Shown: in pieces, positions 54,001 through 62,181 of the stretch
Numbering within the stretch: position 1 is the first letter of the stretch
Layout: the number at the start of each line of letters is the position of its first letter
Origin: Acidimicrobiia bacterium
GTDB lineage: Bacteria; Actinomycetota; Acidimicrobiia; Acidimicrobiales; Poriferisodalaceae
Length of the DNA: 64,000 nt
NCBI GenBank assembly: GCA_022821985.1
Contig: JAJECP010000008.1
Span: forward strand, 1-64,000
Direction of reading: 5' to 3'
Program-made: the position numbers and the translations under genes
Notes under the pieces: model-generated
What the model was told of the DNA's origin: nothing
The model's input: only the letters and a program-made list of their open reading frames with translations
The model's database searches: none

Positions 54001-54836
54001 CAGGCGTCCGGCGGATCGACAGTGGCGTCGTTCAAGCGATTGGCAGCTGCGTACGCGATGGCGAGCTCGTAGCGGACCTCGACGATCTCGCGCTCGATCT
54101 CGACCGTGTGGGGCGTGAGGAGGTAGCCGTCGGGCCGGTGGCGGTACGGTTCGCCGTCGACGAGCGGGATGACCGGATCGAACCGGTCAGGATCCAGCAG
54201 GACCGTCGCAGCGCCGTCCGCCACATCGGCCACGATCTTGAGGCCCGTCCACAGCCCCGTCGTCCGGGACATGGCGATGGCATGGCGACCGAGATCGAGC
54301 GCCTCGGCGGGCGTGCCCGGGTACAGCACTGGGATGTGCAAGTCGGCCATTGACCCAGCCGAGCTCGACGGGATCGTGGAGCTCTTGGCAGCGGGGTCGT
54401 CGCCCGCAATGGCCACCGCGCCACCGCGAGGATCAGTGCCTGCGAAAACCGCATGGCGCAGCGCATCAGTCGCGCGGTCGACACCGGGCGCCTTGCCGTA
54501 CCACAACCCGACGACGCCGTCGTAGGTCGCATCGGGGCGGGTCGTGGCCAGCTGGCTGCCCATGACGGCCGTCGCGGCTTGATCTTCGTTGACAGCCGAT
54601 GAATGGACGATCGGCAGATCCGTGGCGCTGCGGGCAGCTTCGACTGCGGCGTCGTAGCCACCGAGGGGCGAGCCCGGATAGCCCGACACGAACGCCGCAG
54701 TTCGCAGGCCCGCGCGCCGGTCGGCCCGCAGCTGTTCGATCGGCAGGCGAGCCAGGGCTTGCAGCCCGGTCATGAACGTGGTGCCGCTGTCGTCGGTGTA
54801 GCGCCCCGACAGCCGGTACGTCTCAGCGAGGCTCAT
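51084..54836 (-). CDS. Indolepyruvate ferredoxin oxidoreductase, fused alpha-beta chain
   Basis: A 1250-residue oxidoreductase that decarboxylates aryl- or other 2-oxoacids to acyl-CoA with ferredoxin as acceptor. The N-terminal pyrimidine-binding domain (FVSGYPGSPLGGYD), the ThDP domain with FCSGCPHN and GDGTYFHSG...NITYKLLWN, then Cys-rich ferredoxin-like motifs (CEGCGDCGAKSNC; SCNLDYSCLDGDC) and a C-terminal gamma/beta-type domain (MCGIGGTGVVTVNQVLG) lie in one polypeptide. A disordered Gly/Ser/Pro linker (about 710-730) precedes the last part. AGGAG lies before ATG 54836. It stands between tyrA and rluB, where most actinobacteria have neither. Confidence 0.92.
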   Translation of the reverse strand: MSLAETYRLSGRYTDDSGTTFMTGLQALARLPIEQLRADRRAGLRTAAFVSGYPGSPLGGYDAAVEAARSATDLPIVHSSAVNEDQAATAVMGSQLATTRPDATYDGVVGLWYGKAPGVDRATDALRHAVFAGTDPRGGAVAIAGDDPAAKSSTIPSSSAGSMADLHIPVLYPGTPAEALDLGRHAIAMSRTTGLWTGLKIVADVADGAATVLLDPDRFDPVIPLVDGEPYRHRPDGYLLTPHTVEIEREIVEVRYELAIAYAAANRLNDATVDPPDAWIAIVASGITYREVREALRRLGLGSDESVRDAGVRLVRMGMPIPFSPDRARHFARGVTEIFVIEEKSPNIESLLKDALYNQSHHPRIVGKTDERDQILLSSYGALTADELIEPLRGRLEARIGDRLVQRQPERVRIEVALAPGQSRSPYFCSGCPHNRSTEVPDGAVVGAGIGCHTMALFMDPERVGDIVSLTCMGQEGTQWIGMSPFVETQHIFQNLGDGTYFHSGQLAIAGAVASGTNITYKLLWNRAVAMTGGQDPAGQLEVPDVAAGLLAGGVARVLITTDDPAGYRGRALPAGVEVWHRDRLTEAQELLAGIDGVTVLVHDQQCAAEARRARKRGTQSTPPKRVLINERICEGCGDCGAKSNCLSVQPVDTFFGRKTRIDQTSCNLDYSCLDGDCPSFMTVTEPGPFRTAVREMLAPLQRKQPAGGSDGSGDSTRPEPPDELPDPVPLVGPDEVSVRMCGIGGTGVVTVNQVLGTAAMFDGFEVRGLDQIGLSQKAGTVVGDLRLKRIGGPATARLGSGQADVIVAFDLLVAASAAGLDVADPTRTMVVGSTSPTPTGAMVADPSIDMPATSELLERVAAVTVDGRQHWADVASLVTALCGSAVTANVFVVGMAVQAGALPITPTSVEAAIELNGVAVDQNLAAFRWGRTMICDPAMVTAAAARGTASAAGPDVSIATNTGPDITVPERLAARIDELIDGLACGASAGDLHALRAALHRYAAELCAYQSDELAVKFLDAVARVASADQAAGDGSGRLTAAAAAGHFKLMAYKDEYEVARLMSDPEANAAARDLAASVGGTVSWSLHPPLLRALGRTGKIRFSTAWRPVFALLARGKRLRGRWCDPFGRTEVRRTERELPGEYRAALDAALEALEQDAGAARGEAEPAGEAVARAARESVSKRNGEQEREANGLSTGSLTSSRMLYEQAVAIAGLAELVRGYEDVKMATVETFRSELATHVAGLATPG

Positions 54837-55031
54837 CTGCGTGCTCCTGTGTGCTGGTATCGGTTCGGGTCGGGCATGCCAAGGCTCGTCCGTGTGTCAC
54901 TCCCATTGTGGTCGCTGCCTGTGACATGGCGAGTACGTCGAACAGCACTCCTCGCCGCCTACGAAGCAGCGCACTGCTGCGCCACAGCGCTCGCGTCGTT
55001 GCCGAACTGCTCGCGTCGTTGGCGGTCAGCG
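54837..55031. other. 195-nt spacer between rluB and the oxidoreductase gene
   Basis: No conserved coding sequence is seen. A 13-bp direct repeat (GCTCGCGTCGTTG) occurs at 54989-55001 and 55009-55021. No terminator-like hairpin with a T-tract was found. Confidence 0.4.
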
Positions 55032-55874
55032 TCAATCGCTGCGCCGCTTCGCGGCGCGGTGCAGCTCACGGACTTCATCGGCAGACAGCATCCGGTGCTC
55101 GCCGGGGCGCAGTCCGGGGTCGGTGAGCGGCCCGATGCGCGTGCGCACCAGCCGTACGACCGGATGTCCTACGGCTTCGCACATCCTGCGGATCTGGCGG
55201 TTGCGGCCTTCGTGTATCACGATGCGCAGCACCGACGCCTGGGGCATCGACACGGCAGCAGGCGCGGTGGGCCCATCGTCGAGCTCGACACCTGTGCGCA
55301 ACTGCGCCAGCGCCCCGCGTGCCGGCACCCCATCCACATGGGCGAGATACTCCTTGGGCACTCCCCACGACGGATGCGTCAGCCGGTGAGTCAGCTCGCC
55401 GTCGTTGGTGACGATGATCAGCCCTTCGGAGTCGGCGTCCAACCGCCCGATCGGATACACGCGAGCTGCAGCAGGCACCAGATCGGTCACGCAGCGCCTG
55501 CCCCGGTCGTCCGATGCCGCACTGAGCACGCCGCGCGGTTTGTTCACCAGGTAGTGGACCATCGCTGCATCCCACGTGACGACGGCACCGTCGACCTCGA
55601 TCCGATCTGCCGGGTCCGCACGGTCTCCGACCCGGGCAACTGTGCCGTTGACCGTGACGCGTCCCGAAGCGATCAGATCCTCGCACTTGCGGCGGCTGGC
55701 AACGCCGGCACGGGCCATGACCTTGTGCAGCCGCTCAGCGCTGTCCTGTTCGCCGTCGGGCGACACCGCTTCACGGTCATCCGGCATGCTGCGGCCCAGA
55801 CCTCCCTGGGCACTGTCCTGTTCGCCGTCGGGCGAGGCTGCGTCGCCGTGGTCCGGCGCGCCCGCGGGTGTCAC
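55032..55874 (-). CDS. rluB: 23S rRNA/tRNA pseudouridine synthase (RluB type)
   Basis: A 280-residue enzyme. After a disordered acidic N-terminus (about 48 residues) with the duplicated motif SPDGEQDSA, an S4 RNA-binding domain (RLHKVMARAGVASRRKCEDLI) and the catalytic domain follow. The catalytic Asp is in PIGRLDADSEGLI, and EGRNRQIRRM is the C-terminal RNA-binding motif. GTG 55874 is 5 nt after the scpB stop, so the gene belongs to scpA-scpB-rluB. Confidence 0.94.
   Translation of the reverse strand: MTPAGAPDHGDAASPDGEQDSAQGGLGRSMPDDREAVSPDGEQDSAERLHKVMARAGVASRRKCEDLIASGRVTVNGTVARVGDRADPADRIEVDGAVVTWDAAMVHYLVNKPRGVLSAASDDRGRRCVTDLVPAAARVYPIGRLDADSEGLIIVTNDGELTHRLTHPSWGVPKEYLAHVDGVPARGALAQLRTGVELDDGPTAPAAVSMPQASVLRIVIHEGRNRQIRRMCEAVGHPVVRLVRTRIGPLTDPGLRPGEHRMLSADEVRELHRAAKRRSD
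55741..55835. repeat. 23-bp in-frame direct repeat in the rluB N-terminus
   Basis: 55741-55763 and 55813-55835 are identical (23 bp). The offset is 72 bp, exactly 24 codons, so the encoded SPDGEQDSA peptide appears twice without a frame change. Confidence 0.85.
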
Positions 55875-55879
55875 GACGG

Positions 55880-56683
55880 CTAGCCGTGCTGGGGCACTGC
55901 GAGGCGGTCCATGGCTTCGACCGCTTCAGGGTCCACGCGCAGCTCCGCCAACGACGGCAGGTCGTCGAGACTGTCGAGGCTCAGCCGTTCGAGGAAGGTT
56001 GCCGTCGTTCCGAGCAGAGCGGCATTGCCCGGACCCGGATCGCGTGCGACCTCGGCGATGTAGCCCTGATCTGCAAGCGTGCGAACAACGCCGTCGGCAT
56101 TGACGCCCCGGATGGCGCTGATCTGCGCGCGTGAGATCGGCTGCTTGTACGCGACCACCGCCAAGGTCTCCATCGCCGCCGCGGACAGGCGGGCTGATCG
56201 GCGACTCCCCACAAAGCGCTCCACGTATTCCGCGACCGCTGCGGCTGTCTGAAGTTGGTAGCCGCCAGCCACCTGCATGAGAGCGAAGCCCCGATCGGCT
56301 CTCGCGTACTCCCGGGCGAGCTCGTTGCAGATCGTCGCGACGGTTGCCGTGGGTACGCCAGTGACCATGGCCAGCACATCGACCGGCACCGGCTCGGTCG
56401 CCACCATCAGCACCGCCTCGACGGCCGCGTACAGCTCATGATCATCGACCGATCGCGACGCGCCGAGCCCTTGGTCGTCGGCACCAGCTTCCGCTGCGAA
56501 GTCAGCGAGGCGATGCGCCGTCTCCGATGCGCCGTTGACGGTGCCGCCGTCGGCGGGAATCGACGGATGGGCCGGCGGGCGAGTCGGGGGTGCAGCGGGC
56601 GTGTCGTGCGGCGCATCAAGCGGTTCAGCGACCGTGCGGCCCTCATCGCTGACCAGTCTCAGGCCGCGCGCGGTACCGCTCAC
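55880..56683 (-). CDS. scpB: Segregation and condensation protein B
   Basis: The 267-residue winged-helix partner of the SMC-ScpA condensin. After a long Pro/Ala/Thr-rich N-terminal extension, the conserved part runs from about residue 82 (ELYAAVEAVLMVATEPVPVDVLA) through LQTAAAVAEYVERF and SAAAMETLAVVAYKQPISRAQI to the VARDPGPGNAALLGTT wing. GTG 56683 overlaps the scpA stop (GTGA). Confidence 0.94.
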   Translation of the reverse strand: MSGTARGLRLVSDEGRTVAEPLDAPHDTPAAPPTRPPAHPSIPADGGTVNGASETAHRLADFAAEAGADDQGLGASRSVDDHELYAAVEAVLMVATEPVPVDVLAMVTGVPTATVATICNELAREYARADRGFALMQVAGGYQLQTAAAVAEYVERFVGSRRSARLSAAAMETLAVVAYKQPISRAQISAIRGVNADGVVRTLADQGYIAEVARDPGPGNAALLGTTATFLERLSLDSLDDLPSLAELRVDPEAVEAMDRLAVPQHG

Positions 56684-57486
56684 GCAGCGTCTTCCCCGTA
56701 ACCGCCGGCCGCCGCCGGCAGGGCTGCCCCGTCGCCGATCCACTCCACACCGATGTCGCCGAAGCGCTCGGCCTGGGTCAGCTCGACAAGGCCCGATCCG
56801 AACAGCTCGAGCACCGCCAAGAAGTACACGACCACCACGATGCGCTCGGTGATGTCGCAGGTGAGCTCCCGGAAGGTCGCTGGGCCCGCCGATGCGAGCT
56901 GCTCGACGATCTTCGCCGCCGCCTCGTCCACCGTGATGCCGGCGGCCCTCAGGTGACTGACGTCGACCCGCGGCACGGGCCGCGGCGCAAGCGCCCGTTC
57001 CATCGCCGCGGCCAAATCATCTCGAGATGCTCCCGCGAGCAGATCCGGCGCAAAGACCAAGAAGCGCTCGGGGGGACCCGCGGTGCGGGGCCATTGCAGC
57101 GCCGCGGCGTCCCAGCGCTCACGGAGCAGCCTTGCGGCTGCGCCGAACGTGCGCCCCTCGACCAGACGTGCCAGTGCGGCATCGCGCAGGCCGTAGGCCG
57201 CCAGTTCCTCCTCCAGATCCAATTCGACCGGCGGGGCCGGCAGCAGCCGGCGGGATTTCAGCTCGATCAACGTCGCTGCCAGCAGCGCGAATTCGCTGGC
57301 AGCGTCAATGTCGATCCTGCCTTCGGAAGCAGCGTGGCTCACATCCACAGCAGCCATGACGGCGACGAAGTCGTCGACCAGGCGCGTCAACGACACGTCC
57401 CAGATGTCCACCTCCTGGGAGACGACCAGCTTCACCAGCACGTCGAGCGGGCCCGCGAAGGCCTCCGTGCGAACCTCGTGGGCCAC
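56680..57486 (-). CDS. scpA: Segregation and condensation protein A
   Basis: The 268-residue kleisin that bridges SMC heads in chromosome condensation. VRTEAFAGPLDVLVKLVVSQEVDIWDVSL is the SMC-neck binding N-terminus; EFALLAATLIELKSRRLLP is the typical kleisin helix; the C-terminal winged helix ends near LVELTQAERFGDI. GTG 57486 is preferred because a TACCTT box ends 8 nt upstream and FxGPLDxLL then lies near the N-terminus; longer readings run into the trpS promoter. No smc gene is in the window. Confidence 0.94.
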   Translation of the reverse strand: MAHEVRTEAFAGPLDVLVKLVVSQEVDIWDVSLTRLVDDFVAVMAAVDVSHAASEGRIDIDAASEFALLAATLIELKSRRLLPAPPVELDLEEELAAYGLRDAALARLVEGRTFGAAARLLRERWDAAALQWPRTAGPPERFLVFAPDLLAGASRDDLAAAMERALAPRPVPRVDVSHLRAAGITVDEAAAKIVEQLASAGPATFRELTCDITERIVVVVYFLAVLELFGSGLVELTQAERFGDIGVEWIGDGAALPAAAGGYGEDAA

Positions 57487-57494
57487 GCGGCCCG

Positions 57495-57500
57495 AAGGTA
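57495..57500 (-). promoter_or_regulatory. -10 box TACCTT of the scpA-scpB-rluB operon
   Basis: Minus-strand TACCTT ends 8 nt before GTG 57486. The divergent trpS box lies 59 nt away. Confidence 0.5.
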
Positions 57501-57558
57501 CCGCGGCATTCGTGTGCGGCCCGGGATATTTGCAGGGCTCTCGCGGACACCGTTCCGG

Positions 57559-57564
57559 TACCGT
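57559..57564 (+). promoter_or_regulatory. -10 box TACCGT of trpS
   Basis: TACCGT ends 8 nt before ATG 57573. Confidence 0.5.
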
Positions 57565-57572
57565 CAGGCACC

Positions 57573-58574
57573 ATGACACGAGTGCTCTCGGGCATCCAGC
57601 CCACCGGCGACGTACACCTCGGCAACTATCTCGGGGCACTGCGGCAGTGGGCGATCGACCAGCACGATGCCGACGCCTTCTACTGCGCCGTCGACCTGCA
57701 TGCGGTCACCGTCCAGCAGGATCCGGCCCAGCTGCGCGAAGCCACCCTGGGCACGATGGCCACGCTGATCTCGGTTGGCCTCGATCCCGAGGTCTGCACG
57801 CTCTTCGTGCAGAGCCACGTGCCCCAGCACACGGAGCTGTCCTGGCTGCTGGAGTGCACAGTGTCGCTCGGCGAGCTGCGCCGCATGACCCAGTTCAAGG
57901 ACAAGTCGGCACGTTCGGAGGGGGGCGAGATGGGCGGCGACCACGTCTCGGCCGGCCTCTTCACGTATCCGGCGTTGATGGCAGCCGACATCTTGATCTA
58001 CGACGCCGATCGAGTGCCGGTCGGCGACGACCAGCGCCAGCACCTCGAGCTGACACGTGATGTGGCGCAGCGGTTCAACTCCCGTTACGGCGACACGTTC
58101 GTCATCCCTGAGGCTGCCATCCCCACGGTCGGCGCCCGCGTCATGGACCTGCAGAACCCCACGTCGAAGATGTCCAAGTCGGCCGAGAGCCCCCAAGGCT
58201 CGATAGGCATCTTCGATGATCATGCCGACATTGCACGCAAGTTCGCCCGCGCAGTGACCGACTCCGAGTCTGAGGTGCGTTACGACCCCGACACGAAGCC
58301 GGGCGTTTCGAACCTGCTGTCGATCCTGGGTGCCGCAACAGGCCGGAGCCCTGCGGACTCTGCGGCGGGCTACAGCCAGTACGGATCGCTCAAAACCGAC
58401 ACTGCGGACGCGGTCATCGCGATGCTCGAGCCCATCGCGGCGCGCAAGGCCGAGCTCGACGCAGATCCCGCCGAACTCGCCCGCATCATCGCCGCCGGCG
58501 CCGACAAAGCCGAGACCGTGGCATCTGGCACCTTGGCCCGCGCCAAAGAGGCCATGGGCTTCCTTCCCAAGTAA
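57573..58574 (+). CDS. trpS: Tryptophanyl-tRNA synthetase
   Basis: A 333-residue class Ic synthetase. The HIGH-type motif is in SGIQPTGDVHLGNYLGAL, the KMSKS loop is NPTSKMSKSAES, and GDDQRQHLELTRDVAQRFN is the conserved tRNA/Trp-binding stretch. The length is standard, and nothing suggests an attenuator or T-box in the short upstream region. Confidence 0.97.
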   Translation: MTRVLSGIQPTGDVHLGNYLGALRQWAIDQHDADAFYCAVDLHAVTVQQDPAQLREATLGTMATLISVGLDPEVCTLFVQSHVPQHTELSWLLECTVSLGELRRMTQFKDKSARSEGGEMGGDHVSAGLFTYPALMAADILIYDADRVPVGDDQRQHLELTRDVAQRFNSRYGDTFVIPEAAIPTVGARVMDLQNPTSKMSKSAESPQGSIGIFDDHADIARKFARAVTDSESEVRYDPDTKPGVSNLLSILGAATGRSPADSAAGYSQYGSLKTDTADAVIAMLEPIAARKAELDADPAELARIIAAGADKAETVASGTLARAKEAMGFLPK

Positions 58575-58651
58575 CTGCCTCAGGCCCTCGAAGAGGGCAC
58601 GCAGGCCAAGCCAGATGGGGCGTCAACGCACTCACAGCTCGTGGTGCGTGC

Positions 58652-58665
58652 CAGGAAATTTCCTG
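58652..58665. promoter_or_regulatory. 14-bp perfect palindrome upstream of the HNH gene
   Basis: CAGGAAATTTCCTG at 58652-58665, in the 146-nt gap after trpS. It could be an operator; no known consensus was matched. Confidence 0.45.
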
Positions 58666-58697
58666 AAATTGATGCGCGCGAGTGTTTGCATTTGTCT

Positions 58698-58713
58698 GCA
58701 TACGAATGTATGC
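58698..58713. promoter_or_regulatory. Inverted repeat overlapping the HNH gene -10 box
   Basis: GCATAC-GAAT-GTATGC overlaps the -10 box TATGCT (58709-58714), which ends 6 nt before ATG 58721. A bound protein here would block RNA polymerase. Confidence 0.5.
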
Positions 58714-58720
58714 TCTCTTC

Positions 58721-60079
58721 ATGTTCGGCGACGTCGTGCGAGAACTCGCCCCCGGCTACGTAGACGCACCCGAAGCCGACAGCAGCCTGGCGTCGACTTG
58801 GCCCGCTGCTGGGTCGGCATGGCCCAATGAGGCGGCGGTGTGGGCCGGCGGCGGCACGGCCGACTGCAGTGTCGATCTGGGGGCGCTGAGCGGCTGCGAA
58901 CTCAAGGCGCTGGTCGTCGAGTTGGCGGCCGAGCGCTCCCGTATCGAGGGCCGCTACCTGACGGCGGTAGGCGAGCTGGCGTCGCGCAACGGTGCACAGT
59001 CCGCCGCCTACATCCTGCGCGATCAGACGCGCATGAACTGCGCGCAGGCTCGCTCAGAGGCCCGCCTGGCCGAGAGCCTGGTGTCGGAGGGCTTCACCGA
59101 CACGCTCGAGGCGATGCAGGCCGGCGAGATTCACATGTCCCACGCGAGGGTGATCGCCCGCGAGGCACCCAAGAAGCACCGCCGAAGCGAGGACGATTTC
59201 CTGGGACTTGCGCGCGTGTATCCCTCCGACACGATCGCCCGGCACCCCTTCGCCTATCGCAGCCAGCAGGTCGAAGCCGACCTCGCAGCCGAGGGTGCCG
59301 CCGAGAACCTGAGCCCCATCGACGCCGAGTTGGCGTTGCAGCGTCATGAACGCTTCGCGTCGCTGCGGGTGGGCGACGACGGCATGTGGCATCTGCACGG
59401 CAAGTTCGACTTCTTGACCGGGCGCGAACTCAGCACTGCGCTCGAAGCCCAACTCCGGTCGCTGCGCCGCCGCGCCGAACTCGATGCCGGCAGCGCCGAT
59501 TCCGCCCACTCGTACCCGGCCGACGACGGCAGGCCCAGCAGCAACAGGGACGGCGACAGTCCGATGCCGACGCGTCGCCAACTGCTGGCCGACGCGCTCA
59601 GCGAGCTTGTCGCCGGCACCGCCTCGACGCGCCACGCCAAGAACAACCTCATCATCGTTGCCGACTACGACGTCACAAGCGATCGGCTCGCCAACCCCCG
59701 CCTCGACGACGGCACTCCCCTGTCGGCGCAGATGCTCGTCGAGCATGCCGTTGACGCCAAGGTGCTGCCCGCGATGTTCAGCGCCGACTGGTCAGAACTC
59801 GCGTTGGGACGCACACGCAACGCCAACGACGCCCAGCGCCTCGTCCTTGCGGTGCGCGATGGCGGCTGCATCGGCTGCAAACTCACCTCCGAGCACACCC
59901 AAGCCCACCACATCACCTACTACGAGAACGACGGCCTCACCGAAGTTCCGAACCTCGCCTCGATGTGCAGGCCGTGCCACCGTGACCTCCACACCCACGG
60001 CCGCAAGATCCACACCTCACCCGACGGCCGACCCCGCCTCCAACCCCCCGAACCCCGCAACACCGACCCGCCCGTCTAA
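58721..60079 (+). CDS. DUF222 / HNH endonuclease-domain protein (13E12-type)
   Basis: A 452-residue protein typical of actinobacteria. The N-terminal two thirds is the helical DUF222 region (ELKALVVELAAERSRIEGRYLTAVGELASR, then EMHMSHARVIA-like IHMSHARVIA). The C-terminus carries an HNH nuclease module: zinc Cys pairs CIGC and CRPC with the HH of TQAHHITYY and the His of CHRDLH. These genes occur in many copies per genome; their role is unknown, and a mobile or defence link is speculation. ATG 58721 fits the TATGCT box; the frame extends further upstream but lacks conserved sequence. Confidence 0.88.
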   Translation: MFGDVVRELAPGYVDAPEADSSLASTWPAAGSAWPNEAAVWAGGGTADCSVDLGALSGCELKALVVELAAERSRIEGRYLTAVGELASRNGAQSAAYILRDQTRMNCAQARSEARLAESLVSEGFTDTLEAMQAGEIHMSHARVIAREAPKKHRRSEDDFLGLARVYPSDTIARHPFAYRSQQVEADLAAEGAAENLSPIDAELALQRHERFASLRVGDDGMWHLHGKFDFLTGRELSTALEAQLRSLRRRAELDAGSADSAHSYPADDGRPSSNRDGDSPMPTRRQLLADALSELVAGTASTRHAKNNLIIVADYDVTSDRLANPRLDDGTPLSAQMLVEHAVDAKVLPAMFSADWSELALGRTRNANDAQRLVLAVRDGGCIGCKLTSEHTQAHHITYYENDGLTEVPNLASMCRPCHRDLHTHGRKIHTSPDGRPRLQPPEPRNTDPPV

Positions 60080-60136
60080 CGCTGCTTCGGTTCGTTTCGG
60101 GAATACGCCGGATCCAGACGGCTGCCCAGATCACGA

Positions 60137-62173
60137 TCAGTGATCGCTGGTGACCTGCACGCTGTGGGTGTCGCCGTCGTCGGCAATCACAGCAATCGTA
60201 TAACCCGCAACGGTCACCGATTCACCGGCTCGCAGAGTCGGGAAGTCGTCGACGCGGCTGTTGCCGGAATCCCCGGCGACCTTGATGGGCACCTGCCCGT
60301 TGCCGATGCGGGAGTCCACGGTGTACACCAGCACGCCTTCGTCAAGCAGCCCGTGGCGGGGCATCGCGCCGTTCTGGTGCGTGTGGGGCGCTGTGGCGTC
60401 GAAGCCCAGCCGGCGGCGGCTCTCGACCACGATCATCTCGTGCTCGCTGACCGGCACAATGAGCGCCGCTGTTCCTTCACCCGGCTTCGCCACCGGATGC
60501 AACCGCACCGTCGTACCTGAGCGGACACCGCAAGCGACCTGCTCGGGGTTCAGCCATCCGAGCTGCCAGCGCGACCAGGACAGCATCTCTACCGGAGTCA
60601 CGAGCCACAGCGAGTGATCAGAGTCTGAGTAGCGGGCCTTCAGGCCCATCAGTCCGATCTCGACCTCCACCCATGCAGTGCCGGGCGGTGGGTCCCCGAC
60701 TGCGTGCCGGCTGCCGTCGAATGGGTACAGGTCCAACAAGCCGAAGTTGTGAGCGAGCTCATGTGCAGCAGTCAGACCCCAGTTCCACGGCTCACCCTTG
60801 CTCCGAGCCGGTTGCGAATTGATCCTGAAGCTCGAGAGATCGGTGCCATCGGCATGGGATCGACCGAGTGCATTGCCGCCCCCGAAATGGTTGCTCGGGA
60901 ACACGACCAGCACGATGTCTGTGTCGGAGAAGTCGTAGCTGTCGTCGGCAAGTCGGATCGCTGCCGCGTCTGCCGACGGCCACAATGCGGGGTTATCACC
61001 GGCGTCAGGTGCACTGAAGGTCCGATACCCGTTCGGCGAACGCCACCACTTGTGCACGACATCGATGACGAGATCGAGATGCCCGTAGCTCTGCGCTTCG
61101 AGGTACTCCTCCATGATCCGCAACCCCGGGTCGATCTCAGCGTGCGTCGTGTAGGTGGCCTGCGCGTCGGGGAAGTCCATGAACAGCACCGTGATCTTCA
61201 CCTGGCCCGACGAGGGATCGGCTGTTTCGGGAATCGGAAAGCCCGCGGTCGTCCAAGCACCCGCGATGCTCGGCGGACGGCAGGCATCGTGATCGAGCGT
61301 CGACAGCGCATAGCCGGTTGGCGTACCCGCGGTGGCGTCACCGGCAGCGCGTCGGCCCACCAACCGCGCGGTGGCCCACCGGTCGGACCCGGACAGACGC
61401 GTCATCGAGCGGCCGGTGAACTTCGTCGTCGGCACGGCTGCGGGGCCGCCGACCACGAAACCGCCCGCATCCGCAGCTTCCAAGCGCACCTGCTGATCCG
61501 ACGTCATGGACTGGTCACGCGGACCGGCCAGCACGATGCAATCGCTGCCAATCACGCCAGCCAGCATCGCCGCGGCATAGACGTCCGACTGCGCCGCCGC
61601 ATCCGAACCGACCACAATCGGAACCTGACCCACGCACGACCCCCGCGACTGAGGCGGCACGGCAACGCCGTCGATCTTGGGAGGTACGTCGGCAGTCGCT
61701 GAAGCATCGGGTTCGACTCCAGCGGCCTGTTGACCCACAATGCGGGCAGTGGCCCACCGATCGGGCCCGAACAGGGACACCATCTCGCGGCCCTCGATCT
61801 TGTCCCTCGGTACTGCTGCGGGGCCGCCGACGACGAAGCCGCCCGCATCTGCAGCCTGCAAACGCGCCCGCTGATCGTTCGCCATTGGTTGGTCTCGCGG
61901 ACCGGCGAGCACGATGCAATCGCTGCCAATCACGCCAGCCAGCATCGCCGCGGCATAGATGTCCGACTGCGCCGCCGCATCCGAGCCGACCACGATCGGC
62001 ACCTGACCCGCGCACGACCCCTGTGACTGAGGCGGCAATGCCACGGCAGACGCTTGCGCCGACGAGGCACTGGCGGGAACCAGTACCACGAGCGCACCCA
62101 GTAGGCACACTGCCACTGCGACGCCCATGCGCCTATGCAGGACTACACAACTCGGGGGGGTCACCGCAAACAT
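60137..62173 (-). CDS. Secreted M6-like metallopeptidase with two cell-wall-binding repeats
   Basis: A 678-residue exported protein. A signal peptide (hydrophobic core VAVAVCLLGALVVLV, ending ASASSAQA) precedes two near-identical repeats of about 126 residues, each with GQVPIVVGSDAAAQSD, AAAMLAGVIGSDCIVLAG and GGFVVGGPAAVP, the style of cell-wall-binding repeat 2. The C-terminal half is a zinc peptidase with H471-E-L-A-H475-N-F-G478-L-L-D481 (HExxHxxGxxD, metzincin/M6-like). ATG 62173 follows a TAGCTT box; ATG 62128, directly before the signal peptide, is an alternative. It is probably wall-anchored and degrades an external protein. Confidence 0.85.
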   Translation of the reverse strand: MFAVTPPSCVVLHRRMGVAVAVCLLGALVVLVPASASSAQASAVALPPQSQGSCAGQVPIVVGSDAAAQSDIYAAAMLAGVIGSDCIVLAGPRDQPMANDQRARLQAADAGGFVVGGPAAVPRDKIEGREMVSLFGPDRWATARIVGQQAAGVEPDASATADVPPKIDGVAVPPQSRGSCVGQVPIVVGSDAAAQSDVYAAAMLAGVIGSDCIVLAGPRDQSMTSDQQVRLEAADAGGFVVGGPAAVPTTKFTGRSMTRLSGSDRWATARLVGRRAAGDATAGTPTGYALSTLDHDACRPPSIAGAWTTAGFPIPETADPSSGQVKITVLFMDFPDAQATYTTHAEIDPGLRIMEEYLEAQSYGHLDLVIDVVHKWWRSPNGYRTFSAPDAGDNPALWPSADAAAIRLADDSYDFSDTDIVLVVFPSNHFGGGNALGRSHADGTDLSSFRINSQPARSKGEPWNWGLTAAHELAHNFGLLDLYPFDGSRHAVGDPPPGTAWVEVEIGLMGLKARYSDSDHSLWLVTPVEMLSWSRWQLGWLNPEQVACGVRSGTTVRLHPVAKPGEGTAALIVPVSEHEMIVVESRRRLGFDATAPHTHQNGAMPRHGLLDEGVLVYTVDSRIGNGQVPIKVAGDSGNSRVDDFPTLRAGESVTVAGYTIAVIADDGDTHSVQVTSDH
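61340..61660 (-). repeat. Direct repeat copy A in the metallopeptidase gene
   Basis: It matches 61718-62038 with an offset of 378 bp (126 codons); 61518-61660 versus 61896-62038 is almost identical at DNA level, including synonymous positions, indicating recent or gene-converted duplication. Confidence 0.85.
61718..62038 (-). repeat. Direct repeat copy B in the metallopeptidase gene
   Basis: The second 126-codon unit, encoding the first wall-binding repeat after the signal peptide; it differs from copy A at scattered single bases. Confidence 0.85.
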
Positions 62174-62181
62174 GGCAGCAG

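Noticed and set aside
54823-55035. 70-codon minus-strand frame between rluB and the oxidoreductase
   Set aside because: No conserved pattern; it overlaps the ribosome-binding site and start of the oxidoreductase gene.
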